This document shows, one piece after another, positions 55,136 through 64,000 of a stretch of DNA of 64,000 nt. Below the pieces are notes generated by a model that saw only the letters and a program-made list of their open reading frames with translations, was not told the origin of the DNA and ran no database searches. The translations under genes were made by a program, and so were the position numbers. The DNA is from Phycisphaerales bacterium UBA5793. GTDB lineage: Bacteria > Planctomycetota > Phycisphaerae > Phycisphaerales > UBA5793. Numbering within the stretch: the stretch's first letter is position 1; every line of letters begins with the position of its first letter. The DNA lies in contig DIDT01000035.1 in the NCBI GenBank assembly GCA_002418285.1, positions 1 through 64,000 on the forward strand. The letters are read 5' to 3'.

Positions 55136-56125
55136 GTGCGAAACGAACTTCACATTTCTTCTGCAACGGCGATGGCGGGCACCACGGCCCGTTTTATTGG
55201 CACTGTAGTGCCGCTTGCCCTGCCGCTGGCTCTGATCGTCGCCATTTGCCTCACCTCCTGCGACGAAACCAAGTCTGTCAGCCCAACACCCGCGGGCCCG
55301 TCCCCCTCAAGCGGTGAATCGATGAATGGCGCCCCGGGCAACGACTCCCAACCAACGGAAGCACACTGGACGCCGACCGGAGGGTCGAGTTCCAACGCCC
55401 AGCCCGCACCCGACGAACCAACGCCGTTCCACTCCGGCGCCCCCGAGCGGGAGGGTTGGGCCATCGTCCTGACAACCTTTACGACTCAGAACCACCGCGA
55501 GCAGGCAACGCAGTGGCTGGCTCTGCTAAGGGTGGAGACGCCCTTCACTGGGGCGTGGATCGAGTCCGACGAGCGAGGCTCAGTCGTCCGCTATGGCTCC
55601 TATCTCAGCGTCAACTCGAAACAGGCGCAGCAGGACCTCACCCGGATCAAGAACTTCGAATACAAGGGCGCGCAGCCATTCTCCCGTGCCTATCTGTCGC
55701 GCTATGGGCAATCCAACACAGCAGGACGCCTGCGCGAATACCACCTGAGCCAGGCGCTCAAGTTCTTCCCGGGACAGGATACCGTCTACAGCCTGCAGAT
55801 CGGGGTCTATGAAGCCGAACAGGACACGACGGCAGAACAGGCCCGGCGATTGGCCGAGGAAGCGGTGATGCAATTGCGGGCTCAGGGCGAGATGGCGTTC
55901 TATTACCACGGGCCAAACCGGAGCATGGTCTGTGTCGGCGCGTTTCCCTCAGCGGCTGTGGACGCCGCCACCGGGTTCTACAGCGCCGATGTGCGCGCCC
56001 TCCAGCATCGCTTCCCCTACAACTCCTTCAACGGCCGCTCACTCAAGCAGAACATTGTAACGATGACCGGCCAGCGCCGAGAGGAAATCCAGCCGAGTTT
56101 TCTCGTGCAGGTGCCGAAGGAATAG
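55136..56125 (+). CDS. SPOR-like lipoprotein
   Basis: A 329-residue protein. GTG 55136 is chosen for GGAGGTG a few bases upstream; the ATG at 55094 lies over the promoter. The signal sequence ends LTSC, so Cys42 is lipidated. A proline/serine-rich linker (~45-105) is followed by two alpha/beta repeats, 'GWAIVLTTFTTQNHREQATQWLALL' and 'VYSLQIGVYEAEQDTTAEQARRLAEEAVMQLR'. These look like SPOR-type domains that bind denuded peptidoglycan, but the match is by pattern only. Function is unknown. Confidence 0.65.
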   Translation: MRNELHISSATAMAGTTARFIGTVVPLALPLALIVAICLTSCDETKSVSPTPAGPSPSSGESMNGAPGNDSQPTEAHWTPTGGSSSNAQPAPDEPTPFHSGAPEREGWAIVLTTFTTQNHREQATQWLALLRVETPFTGAWIESDERGSVVRYGSYLSVNSKQAQQDLTRIKNFEYKGAQPFSRAYLSRYGQSNTAGRLREYHLSQALKFFPGQDTVYSLQIGVYEAEQDTTAEQARRLAEEAVMQLRAQGEMAFYYHGPNRSMVCVGAFPSAAVDAATGFYSADVRALQHRFPYNSFNGRSLKQNIVTMTGQRREEIQPSFLVQVPKE

Positions 56126-56199
56126 CGGTCGCGGTTCCGAAAACTGCGGCGATCCGCAGGCGATGCAGGCCGTGGTGCCGATCAGGGCGTAAGCCGCGA

Positions 56200-56799
56200 C
56201 TACTCCCCTCGCTCGCTCGATTCGATCTGTCGCCGCAATGCCGCCAGGTCGAGTGACTCGATCGGCCGACCGGTGAACAAATCGGTCCGCGCCAATTCGC
56301 GCTGGTGCGGTGCGCAGCGCGTGATGACCACGTGCAGGCCTTCCTCTTCAAACACCAGGCGATCGAACCGTCCATAGTGCCGCGAGTCAGCGGTAGAAAA
56401 CTTCGGTTCTTCAAATCCCATCTCCACCAGCCGCTCGGCGAGCGCACCGATACGCTGGCTTGTGAACACGCGGATGTAAAGGGTGACCCCGGCGTCAATC
56501 AGCCCGCGCGCCGCGCGCCCGAGCAGGTGAGGATTGCAGTCGTCAAGCACCGCCATGATGCGCTCAGCCACTTCCCACACATCGACGATGCGCTTCTGGT
56601 ATTCCTTGACGCCAATCGCCTGCATGGTCAGACCCTGCACATGCCGCCGCACCAGCCCTCGACTGGGTCGCGGCACATCGATCCAACCCGTCTCTTCGAC
56701 GGCGCGGCGAATACCCTCATCCACCGACTCGACTTTGCCGGCATGCACAAGTCGTGCCGCTTCCTGCGCCAGAAGATCAATCCGTGCGTCCATGCCCAT
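56200..56799 (-). CDS. conserved hypothetical protein
   Basis: A 199-residue cytosolic protein. The arrangement 'EYQKRIVDVWEVAERIMAVL', 'NPHLLGRAARGLIDAGVTLYIRVFT', a small beta domain, 'VVITRCAPHQREL' and 'TDLFTGRPIESLDLAALRRQI' recalls a family of uncharacterised nucleotidyltransferase-fold proteins ending in a DGRPM-type motif. That assignment is from memory and is tentative. CATAAT lies 5 bases before its ATG and no ribosome site is present. ATG 56799 is used; ATG 56793 is an in-frame alternative. Confidence 0.6.
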   Translation of the reverse strand: MGMDARIDLLAQEAARLVHAGKVESVDEGIRRAVEETGWIDVPRPSRGLVRRHVQGLTMQAIGVKEYQKRIVDVWEVAERIMAVLDDCNPHLLGRAARGLIDAGVTLYIRVFTSQRIGALAERLVEMGFEEPKFSTADSRHYGRFDRLVFEEEGLHVVITRCAPHQRELARTDLFTGRPIESLDLAALRRQIESSERGE

Positions 56800-56804
56800 G
56801 AGTG

Positions 56805-56810
56805 ATTATG
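56805..56810 (-). promoter_or_regulatory. -10-like hexamer CATAAT before the gene starting at 56799
   Basis: CATAAT (minus strand, 5 of 6 matches) ends 5 bases before the ATG, giving a leaderless arrangement. Confidence 0.4.
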
Positions 56811-56851
56811 GTCCGTTGTGAGAGCCTTGTCACCTCTGACCCGCGCACGGG

Positions 56852-57685
56852 ATGAAGCGGCTAGGATTGCTCCACCTTGTCTTCCCGGGCCATAGAGCGA
56901 CACGCTTTCCCTTGCCGCAACCGCTTCGCATCCTGATCACCGGCGCCTCCAGCGGCATAGGCCGCGCGCTGGCCGAGCACTATGCCGCAGCGGGACATGT
57001 CGTCGGAGCCGTCGCCCGCCGAGGCGAGCTACTGGCTGATCTGGCAGCGCAACATCCGACAATCTCCTCCCTGCAGGGCGACGTGACCGACGCGGCGGAG
57101 ATGGACCGGATCATTCGCGCCTTTGCCGGGCAGCACGGCGGACTCGATCTCGTCTACGTCAACGCCGGTGTCGGCCAACACACCAGGGACCAGGGTTGGG
57201 ACGCTCAGCACTGCCAGCAGATTGCCGAGGTCAACATCCTCGGCGCAACCAACACAATTGTTCCGGCGGTCGCGGTCATGCTCGCACAGGGCCGCGGACG
57301 CATCATCGGCGTCTCCTCACTGGCCGGTTCGACCCCATTGCCCAGCGCCGCCGCCTACGGCGCGAGCAAGGCGTGGCTGATCTTCTATCTCGACGCGCTG
57401 GATATGGATCTGTCGCCGCGCGGAGTGCATTGCTCGGTCGTCATGCCCGGCTACGTCGCCACACCGATGGTGGATGGATCGGATTCAGCGCTCGTCACCC
57501 CCGGAGCAAGGCGAGCGGCGGCGCTGATCGCCAGTCGCGTCGCGCGCGGCGACCGGATCATCCGCTTTCCGCGGCGCATCGCCCTGTTGACGTCGATCGC
57601 CAGATTCGCCCCGCGCTCGTTGCGCATCGCCGCCCAGGAGCGCCGCCTCAACAATCGAAAGCAGCAACGAGGCCGCCACGGATGA
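56852..57685 (+). CDS. short-chain dehydrogenase/reductase
   Basis: A 277-residue Rossmann oxidoreductase. The cofactor loop TGASSGIG begins at residue 30. NAG occurs as 'YVNAGVGQ', the active-site serine in 'IIGVSSLAGS', and the YxxxK as YGASK. The ending (arginine-rich, 'RIIRFPRRIALL') resembles classical SDRs with a C-terminal extension. Substrate is unknown. The first ~24 residues may be non-coding if a later start is used. The stop overlaps the next gene's start (ATGA). Confidence 0.85.
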   Translation: MKRLGLLHLVFPGHRATRFPLPQPLRILITGASSGIGRALAEHYAAAGHVVGAVARRGELLADLAAQHPTISSLQGDVTDAAEMDRIIRAFAGQHGGLDLVYVNAGVGQHTRDQGWDAQHCQQIAEVNILGATNTIVPAVAVMLAQGRGRIIGVSSLAGSTPLPSAAAYGASKAWLIFYLDALDMDLSPRGVHCSVVMPGYVATPMVDGSDSALVTPGARRAAALIASRVARGDRIIRFPRRIALLTSIARFAPRSLRIAAQERRLNNRKQQRGRHG

Positions 57686-58476
57686 TCGACTGCAGGGCCA
57701 AGCCGATTATCGTCTGCTCCTTCCCGCGTTCAGGCACACACCTTACCATCGACGGCCTGCGCCATTTCTTCATCGAGACCTATCGCCGCCAGGGCTTTGG
57801 ACAGGCGGTGCACAGCCTCTACATGAATCTCGACCGCCTCGATCCGAAGCATCCGTACCCGCTGACAGAACAGAAAGCACAACAGATTCTCGCGACCTGC
57901 CCGAAGCGCGTCATCATCAAAACCCACTGCACTGTGGACATCGATCAGGTCGGCGAAGCGCAGCGCGACTTGGCCCGTGAGATCATCACCGCCGCTGACG
58001 TCGCCTATGTCGTGCGCGATGTGCGGCCGGTAATGACGTCGTTCATGGCCCTGCGGCCGATGAAGTTCCCCGATTCACCTCGCGACATTGCCACATTCCT
58101 CCGCACTCAGATGGATGGCGGCGAAGGCCCTGCGGCGAACTGGGCAAAGCACGTCTCCGGCTGGCTCGATCGGCCCGGTGTACATGTCGTCAAGTTCGAA
58201 GCGATGCGCGAAGATTACGCCAGGGCCATCAGCACACTGGGCGAGCAGTTGCATCTCACCAGCAACAGGTACCCAATCCAGAAGTTTCCCAAGCCGCACT
58301 CGATGTTCGAGAACCGCATTCGCCGCTGGCTCGGCATCCAGAACTCGTCGGCGATTGACAACCTGCGCATGGCGTTCGAAACGCCGGACTGGAAACAGGT
58401 CATGACGAAGGGCGATTTCGAACTCATCCGCGAGCAGGCTGGCGACGTGATGCAGCGGCTTGGATACAAAGTGTGA
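57682..58476 (+). CDS. sulfotransferase-domain protein
   Basis: A 264-residue PAPS-dependent sulfotransferase-like protein. The 5'-phosphosulfate loop SFPRSGTH is at residues 13-20. The 3'-phosphate-binding region is seen in 'YVVRDVRPVMTSFM', with the later 'VHVVKFEAMREDYARAISTL' typical of sulfotransferase type 1 proteins. The acceptor is unknown; candidates are glycans or lipids. It is translationally coupled to the SDR gene, so a shared metabolite is plausible. Confidence 0.82.
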   Translation: MIDCRAKPIIVCSFPRSGTHLTIDGLRHFFIETYRRQGFGQAVHSLYMNLDRLDPKHPYPLTEQKAQQILATCPKRVIIKTHCTVDIDQVGEAQRDLAREIITAADVAYVVRDVRPVMTSFMALRPMKFPDSPRDIATFLRTQMDGGEGPAANWAKHVSGWLDRPGVHVVKFEAMREDYARAISTLGEQLHLTSNRYPIQKFPKPHSMFENRIRRWLGIQNSSAIDNLRMAFETPDWKQVMTKGDFELIREQAGDVMQRLGYKV

Positions 58477-58523
58477 AATTGCAGCAAGCGCGCCGTTGCG
58501 TAGCGGCGACGCATGCGTCACGG

Positions 58524-61500
58524 CTAAACAACGGCAACGATCGCGTCTTCAACGAACGATTCCAACCTCTTTTTCAAAACGCTCAGCAGAGTCCCCGGCT
58601 CGCTCGCCGCGCGATTCGGTCGGTAATACACTTCCGCCGGCGTGTCACCCACGGCATCGACCAGTCGCACCGTGCCCGGCACGCCCTGCATCGCCTCGGC
58701 CAAACGCGCCGCCTGTGCCGTGCGGAAGATCAGATCGCTTTCATGGCGCACCAGCGCCCGCACCCCCGCCATGGCCGCCAGCACACGCACCTCCGTCAGT
58801 CTGAAGAGCATCACCGTCGTCGCGGGTAGCGTGCCGTAGGCATCCACAAGATTGTTCTGCACCTTGGAAAGTTCCTCGAGGCTCCGCGCCTGGCTGATGC
58901 GCCGATACGCCTCCATCCGCCTCAGGTCGGCCGGGATGTATGACTTGGGAATTGACGCCTCGATATCGAGTTCGACTTCCGTCTCGACCGGCCGCAAATC
59001 CGGCTCGCGCTTGAGTGCCTTCACCGCCGTTTCCAGCAAGTGGCAGTACATTTCATACCCCACCGCCGCAATGTGCCCCGATTGCTCGGCTCCAAGCAGG
59101 TTACCCGCCCCGCGAATCTCAAGATCGCGCATCGCGATCTTGAACCCCGCGCCAAGCATGGAAAACTCTTCGATCGCCCGCAACCGCCGCGCCGCAACCG
59201 ATGTCACCGTCTTGTCGCGTGGCAGCAACAGGTAGCAATACGCGCGGTGCTTTGATCGCCCAACCCGGCCGCGCAGTTGGTGCAGGTCGGCGAGGCCAAA
59301 GTTCGTCGCCTCATTGATGAACATCGTGTTGGCGGTGGAGATATCGATACCGGATTCGATGATCGTGGTGCACACCAGAATGTCCGCTTCGTGGCGGATG
59401 AACTTGATCATCACCTTCTCGAGTTCGCGATCGGGCATCTGACCGTGCCCGATGATGATTCGAGCATCGGGCGCCATGCGCTGCACCTGATCGGCGATGC
59501 TCTTGATGTTGTGCACGCGATTGTGCACGAAGAACACCTGCCCCTCGCGCGCCAGTTCGCGTTTGATGGCCTGCGCCAGCCGCCGGTCGTTCCAGGGGAT
59601 GACTTCCGTCACCACCGCGCGCCGATCCGTCGGCGCCGTCGTCAGTGACGAGATGTCGCGCAACCCAAGCATCGACATGTGGAGCGTGCGCGGAATCGGC
59701 GTGGCGCTCAGCGTGAGCACATCAGCCGTCAGGCGGAACTGCAGCAACCGCTGCTTGTGCTCCACGCCGAAGCGCTGCTCCTCATCGATCACCACCAGGC
59801 CGAGGTCGGCGAACTTGACATCCTTGCTCAACAGCCGATGCGTGCCGATGATGACATCGACGGTTCCTTCGCGCAGGCCCTTGATGATGGCGCGCGACTG
59901 CTTGCCGGTCTGGAAGCGCGAAATCACCTCGACGCGAAACGGGTAGTCGGCAAAGCGCCCGCGAAAGGTGTGGTAGTGCTGCTCGGCGAGCACGGTGGTC
60001 GGCACGAGGATCGCCACCTGCTTGCCATATTCCGCCGCCTTGAAGGCAGCGCGAATCGCCAGTTCCGTCTTGCCGAAACCAACGTCCCCGCAGAGCAGCC
60101 GGTCCATCGGCCGGTCGCCGTGCATGTCCTTCTTGATCTCGACGATCGATGCAAGCTGGTCGGGCGTCTCCTCGTAAGGGAACTCCGCCTCGAACTGCTT
60201 CTGCCACGTCGTGTCGCCAGGGTAGCGGATGCCCGGCACGTGCTGGCGGGCCGCCTGGATGCGCAGCATCTCGGCTGCAAGATCGCGCACGGCTTCGCTG
60301 ACCTGCTCCTTCTGCCTGCCCCATTTCTTGCCGCCCATGTGCGAGAGCGGGGGCTTGCCGTCAAACCCGCCGATGTACTTCTGCACCAGGTCAATTCGCG
60401 TCAGCGGCACGTGCAATCGCGTGCCGCCGGCGAACTCGAGCGTCAAATACTCGCGCGGCGTCGCATCCTCATTGCGCCGCCCATCCACGCGATCGATCTT
60501 CAACGTCGCCAGCTCGATGAACTTGGCAATGCCGTGATCGCGATGCACGACGTAATCGCCCGGTGCGATCTCCAGGAACGCATCCATCGCCCGGCCGGCG
60601 CGCAGTCGCTTCGTGCTCCGACGAATGTGGTACCGGTGCAGCAGTTCGTGGTACGGCACGAGTGCGATGCGATGGCCATTCTCATCCAGCCAGACAAACC
60701 CGCGATGGAGATACGAAACGATCGACTCGATCTCGCCCACGCCATCGGGCGCCGCATCGGCGATCAGTTCGCGCAGTCGCTGCCGCTCGCTGTCGCTGCT
60801 GCAGAGAACGATGACGCGAGAATCACCTGCCGCCATCTCGACGAGTTCGCGCACCGCCTCCTTCGCCTCCTCGGCAAAAGGCGGCAGCGATTCAACCGGC
60901 AGGTCGACCGTCGCATCCGGATCCGTCGCGCCGATCGGGTGCTGGTCGATCTGCAGATACGTGAACCGACGCAAGTCCGCCAGCACCGCTGGCGGACCGA
61001 ATACCGCGCCGCCTGACACGGCGCGTTCGTAGTAACCGCGCCCCTGTTCAGTAACCTCCATCAGTTCGTGGAGAATGACAATCGCATCTTCGGACAGATG
61101 TTTGGTGAGCAGCGTGCCGCCTTCATCGCCAAGCAGGGCGCTGACAGTCGCACCGACGATCTGCACTTCGTTGATGCGCCGGTCGGTGGCGAGGGTGTCG
61201 GGATCGACTTCGCTGATCGATTCGATTTCATCGCCGAAGAAGTCGAGTCGCACGGGCGGGGTCTCGTCGCCGCGCCCGGCCGGGTAGATGTCCACCAGAC
61301 CGCCGCGTACTGAGAACTGCCCCGGCCCCTCGAGCGACGGCACGCGCAGATACCCGGCTTCTTCAAGCCACGCGAGCAAGGCTCCAGTCGGCTGCGTCTG
61401 CCCCACGTGCAGGTTCTGACACAAACTCCCCAGCCGCCCCGCCTCGGGCACCGCCTGCATGAGCGCATGAATCGGTGCCACGATCACCGGCGGCGGCGCG

Positions 61501-61835
61501 TTGTCAATCAGCATCCGCACCAGTTCCAGCCGCTGACCGAGCAACTCAGGATTGACCCCCGTCTCTCCGGGCAGCACTTCCAATGCGGGAAACAGCCGAG
61601 CCGCAAAGCCCATCCCGCCAAGTTCTTCGACCGCCTCGTCCGCATCGTCGATGTGGGCGGTGATCAAGAGGACGGGCCGGCCTGGGCATCTCGGCTGGAG
61701 TGATCCGCAAAGCACGCTCGCAATCGAGCCGGAACCCCCGCCCGCGCGGAGATACGTGTCCTGCCGCTGGTCGATTCGCGAAAGTATCGAATCGAAGCAA
61801 CGATCATTGCTGATCTGATGGAGCCAGTGAGTCAT
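58524..61835 (-). CDS. mfd: transcription-repair coupling factor Mfd
   Basis: A 1103-residue DNA translocase that removes RNA polymerase stalled at lesions and recruits UvrA. Order: UvrB-like N-terminal domain (~1-300), RNA polymerase-interacting CarD-like domain ('ALVPYHELLHRYHIRR' to 'GDYVVHRDHGIAKF', ~400-490), helicase lobe 1 with Walker A GDVGFGKTE (about 580-590) and DEEQRFG, lobe 2 with 'TTIIESGIDI' and 'QLRGRVGRSKHRAYCYLL', then the C-terminal TRCF domain. ATG 61835 (MTHWLHQI) is preferred over the extended open frame. No ribosome site was seen. Confidence 0.95.
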   Translation of the reverse strand: MTHWLHQISNDRCFDSILSRIDQRQDTYLRAGGGSGSIASVLCGSLQPRCPGRPVLLITAHIDDADEAVEELGGMGFAARLFPALEVLPGETGVNPELLGQRLELVRMLIDNAPPPVIVAPIHALMQAVPEAGRLGSLCQNLHVGQTQPTGALLAWLEEAGYLRVPSLEGPGQFSVRGGLVDIYPAGRGDETPPVRLDFFGDEIESISEVDPDTLATDRRINEVQIVGATVSALLGDEGGTLLTKHLSEDAIVILHELMEVTEQGRGYYERAVSGGAVFGPPAVLADLRRFTYLQIDQHPIGATDPDATVDLPVESLPPFAEEAKEAVRELVEMAAGDSRVIVLCSSDSERQRLRELIADAAPDGVGEIESIVSYLHRGFVWLDENGHRIALVPYHELLHRYHIRRSTKRLRAGRAMDAFLEIAPGDYVVHRDHGIAKFIELATLKIDRVDGRRNEDATPREYLTLEFAGGTRLHVPLTRIDLVQKYIGGFDGKPPLSHMGGKKWGRQKEQVSEAVRDLAAEMLRIQAARQHVPGIRYPGDTTWQKQFEAEFPYEETPDQLASIVEIKKDMHGDRPMDRLLCGDVGFGKTELAIRAAFKAAEYGKQVAILVPTTVLAEQHYHTFRGRFADYPFRVEVISRFQTGKQSRAIIKGLREGTVDVIIGTHRLLSKDVKFADLGLVVIDEEQRFGVEHKQRLLQFRLTADVLTLSATPIPRTLHMSMLGLRDISSLTTAPTDRRAVVTEVIPWNDRRLAQAIKRELAREGQVFFVHNRVHNIKSIADQVQRMAPDARIIIGHGQMPDRELEKVMIKFIRHEADILVCTTIIESGIDISTANTMFINEATNFGLADLHQLRGRVGRSKHRAYCYLLLPRDKTVTSVAARRLRAIEEFSMLGAGFKIAMRDLEIRGAGNLLGAEQSGHIAAVGYEMYCHLLETAVKALKREPDLRPVETEVELDIEASIPKSYIPADLRRMEAYRRISQARSLEELSKVQNNLVDAYGTLPATTVMLFRLTEVRVLAAMAGVRALVRHESDLIFRTAQAARLAEAMQGVPGTVRLVDAVGDTPAEVYYRPNRAASEPGTLLSVLKKRLESFVEDAIVAVV

Positions 61836-62044
61836 GGATGAGCAGTCGTTGGCGGTCGTGTGTTCCGCGCATGGGTGGGCACCGAACATCGCCGCAACTG
61901 GCCATGCCGGAGCCCGGATTTGTGATTTCAGCGGTCGATTGTAGCACCATGTCAGTCCGCGCCGTGGGGAGAATAACATTGAATCGGACGATCGGCGGGG
62001 CCGGTCGAAACAACCCCACGCGAATCCAAAGACCCGGACTCCAC

Positions 62045-62296
62045 ATGGCCGATCTAGTTCTTTACACGCGAAGCAATTGCGGCCTGTGCGACCGTCTCAA
62101 GTCGATGATCTCAACCATCATCGACGACGACGGACGCGACGACCTGCGGCTCGTTGAGGTCGACATCGATAGCGACCCCGGCCTGATCGAGCAGTTTCGC
62201 TATCGCGTGCCGGTGGTCATGCACGAAGATGCCGTCATCCTCGAGGGCAAGCCGGACGAACAGGAAGTGCGGCAGGCGCTGGAGGCGACTGACTGA
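62045..62296 (+). CDS. glutaredoxin-like (DUF836) thiol protein
   Basis: An 83-residue thioredoxin-fold protein with the active-site pair CGLC at residues 12-15 in 'LVLYTRSNCGLCDRLKSMI', the cis-proline region 'YRVPVVMHEDAVI' and a short C-terminal helix. It matches the glutaredoxin-like DUF836 group. The redox partner is unknown. ATG 62045 is used, since the upstream frame overlaps the mfd start region. It lies 37 bases before the PBP2 gene. Confidence 0.82.
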   Translation: MADLVLYTRSNCGLCDRLKSMISTIIDDDGRDDLRLVEVDIDSDPGLIEQFRYRVPVVMHEDAVILEGKPDEQEVRQALEATD

Positions 62297-62333
62297 GAAG
62301 GACGGCCCGGACGCCTGTGCCGCCTGAACACGA

Positions 62334-64000
62334 ATGAAACGCGACGCGATCATCCCGAGCATGTTTCACCGCCGGCTGCTGCTGCTGCTGGTCATGGTCG
62401 TCGTCGGCATGTTCGCGCTGATCGGGCAGTTGTATCGCCTGACCGTCGTGCAAGGAGCGCAGCACCTGACCGAAGTCGAATCGGCTTTAGTCGACCGCGA
62501 ACTGCTCCCCACCTACCGCGGTCGCATCGTTGATCGCAAGGGCGAGGTGCTGGCGCTCGACCGCCCCTGCTTTGACATCCTCGTCGACTACCGCCTGATC
62601 AGCGGCGAGTGGGCCATCGCCGCGGCCGGCAGCGAAGCCCGGCGCACTCATCGGGATGAATGGAACGAATTGAGCCGGGCCCGGCGCGATGAGCTCATCG
62701 AGGAGTACCGGCCGCGCTACGACCGGCAGGTCGAAGCCGTGTGGCGAGACATCGCACGACTCGGAAACGTACCCCTCGAAGAAATCGAGCAGAGGCGCGA
62801 TGCCATCTCCGCACGCGTCGAGAACATGGCGAACCATCTCTACAACGAGTGGCGCAAGCAGTATGAGAGACAGTTTCAGACGACGATCACCATCGAAGAA
62901 GTCGCCAAACCCATACGCGAGCAGCGCCAGCCGCATGTCATTCTGACCCGCATCCCGTCCGGTCAGGAAGCCGGATTCAAAGAGCTTTCCGCCAGCGGCC
63001 CGCAGATCGACAAGAACCAGCCGGCCGTTTCCGTCCGCACCTCAGGCACTCGGGACTATCCGTGGTCCCATACAACCGTGACGCTCGATCGCTCTCATCT
63101 GCCCTCGCCGATGCGCAGTGATGAACCGCTCACCATCGAGATCGAAGAGTCGATGTCGCAGCTGCTCGGCTCGTTGCGCGATCAGGTGAATGAAGAAGAA
63201 CTCGCCGCTCACCCGCTCTACGGACCGGACCGAGAAGTCAGCGATCTCACTGGCTACCTGCCCGGTGATGAGGTGGGCTCGCGCGGTATGGAACAGACGC
63301 TCGAGACCACTCTGCGCGGCACACGCGGCATCATCACCCGACACGTTGATGACAAGCCCGATGAGCGCATCGAACCCAAGCCCGGCGGCGTCGCCCAGCT
63401 CACGATCGACGCTCGCCTGCAGACACGCGTGCAGGGCATTCTCGATCCGCACTTCGGCCTCACTCGCGTCCAGCCGTGGCACGGCCAGGAGAATGAACTG
63501 CCACTGGGAACGCCCCTGGCCGCCGGCGCCGTCGTCATCGATGTCAAGACAAGCGAAGTGCTGGCGATCGTCTCCTCACCCAATGCGCTGCCCGCATCGC
63601 TGCAGAAGTATCGCGCCAGCCTGAGTGGCGCCGAGCTCATCCAGTTCGACCGTGATTTCACACCCCCTGGCGTGTTCAGCCGAGCAGCGGACATTCCCTA
63701 CGCGCCTGGTTCGATCGTCAAACCACTGTTCATGTCCTGGGCGATGTCTCACGGCAGGTGGGGATTGCAACAGGTTGTCGATTGCCAGGGCCACTTCTAT
63801 CCCGATCAGAAAGAGATGCTCCGCTGCTGGATCTACCGTCCGCCCTCCTACGCCGTGCACGGCCCGCTCGGTCCGGTTGAGGCGATCGCCCGCAGCTGCA
63901 ACATGTACTTCTACACCATCGGAAACACGCTGGGCCTGAAGAAGTGCGTGCAGGTCTACCACGATTGGGGGCTCGGACGACCGATTGACCTCGGCGTTTC
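62334..64000 (+). CDS. penicillin-binding protein 2-type transpeptidase, 3' end outside window
   Basis: The open frame from ATG 62334 runs past the window end (555 codons so far). A short cytosolic basic N-terminus and one transmembrane helix (~15-36) are followed by a PBP dimerisation-type region starting 'TYRGRIVDRKGEVLALDRP'. The transpeptidase motifs are S460-x-x-K463 (APGSIVKPL) and S521-C-N523. In E. coli PBP2 the SxxK serine is about 130 residues earlier. The difference is a helical, charged insertion at about residues 85-200. It cross-links peptidoglycan at the membrane during elongation (MrdA-like). A FtsI-like role cannot be excluded until the C-terminus is seen. Confidence 0.88.
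   Translation, partial: MKRDAIIPSMFHRRLLLLLVMVVVGMFALIGQLYRLTVVQGAQHLTEVESALVDRELLPTYRGRIVDRKGEVLALDRPCFDILVDYRLISGEWAIAAAGSEARRTHRDEWNELSRARRDELIEEYRPRYDRQVEAVWRDIARLGNVPLEEIEQRRDAISARVENMANHLYNEWRKQYERQFQTTITIEEVAKPIREQRQPHVILTRIPSGQEAGFKELSASGPQIDKNQPAVSVRTSGTRDYPWSHTTVTLDRSHLPSPMRSDEPLTIEIEESMSQLLGSLRDQVNEEELAAHPLYGPDREVSDLTGYLPGDEVGSRGMEQTLETTLRGTRGIITRHVDDKPDERIEPKPGGVAQLTIDARLQTRVQGILDPHFGLTRVQPWHGQENELPLGTPLAAGAVVIDVKTSEVLAIVSSPNALPASLQKYRASLSGAELIQFDRDFTPPGVFSRAADIPYAPGSIVKPLFMSWAMSHGRWGLQQVVDCQGHFYPDQKEMLRCWIYRPPSYAVHGPLGPVEAIARSCNMYFYTIGNTLGLKKCVQVYHDWGLGRPIDLGV

Noticed and set aside
59679..61016. A 445-codon plus-strand frame opposite mfd
   Set aside because: Shadow of the mfd helicase region, which has intact motifs on the minus strand.

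Overview
The window is GC-rich bacterial chromosome with diderm biology: lipid A/Kdo synthesis (kdsA), peptidoglycan synthesis (murD, a PBP2-type transpeptidase), many lipoproteins and a candidate outer-membrane barrel. It also carries exported kelch, beta-propeller and parallel beta-helix proteins, two free-standing FlgM-like small proteins, and rpmI-rplT without infC. Together these suggest a planctomycete, most likely of the Phycisphaerae type. This placement is inferred from gene content and style, not from a marker search. I see no prophage, insertion sequence or CRISPR array. The window is mostly chromosomal housekeeping genes interleaved with lineage-specific exported proteins.

Layout. 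1-8394: a truncated hypothetical, a large secreted zinc metalloprotease, tRNA-Glu(CTC), an ApbE-like flavin transferase whose 3' end overlaps the tRNA on the other strand, a CPBP membrane protease, a lactonase-like propeller and an orphan DNA methyltransferase. 8468-11071: MTA phosphorylase, then a stress group (DUF2934, Hsp20, HPF-like). 11177-19097: four large exported or lipid-anchored proteins. 19174-21839: nadB, a coupled lipoprotein and a small hypothetical. 21945-28974: a tight six-gene unit with a promoter-like -10 just before it and a strong intrinsic terminator just after it. It encodes a GlmL/MutL-type ASKHA ATPase, a sandwich/KOW-like protein, a DUF6754-like membrane protein and three further membrane proteins. 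This is the best candidate in the window for an undescribed system. 29179-34391: a 12-repeat kelch protein, a SpoIIE-type phosphatase, rplT, rpmI and a Clp-N gene interrupted by a one-base shift in an A7 run. 34418-46881: D-amino acid dehydrogenase-like oxidase, barrel protein, recA, membrane protein, mutS, lipoprotein, trpG/pabA, DUF1444, kdsA, FlgM-like protein and a hydrolase. 47102-54533: hflX, then two overlapping amidohydrolase-like genes that overlap murD. 54615-64000: second FlgM-like protein, SPOR-like lipoprotein, conserved hypothetical, SDR plus sulfotransferase pair, mfd, glutaredoxin-like protein and a PBP2 gene running off the end.

Two genome-wide habits stand out. Several cytosolic genes have no Shine-Dalgarno but carry a -10-like hexamer only 5-8 bases before the ATG, as expected for leaderless mRNAs, while most exported proteins have clear GGAGG-type sites. 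Three exported repeat proteins from different loci (7294, 12829 and 31332 ends) share what looks like the same C-terminal module.
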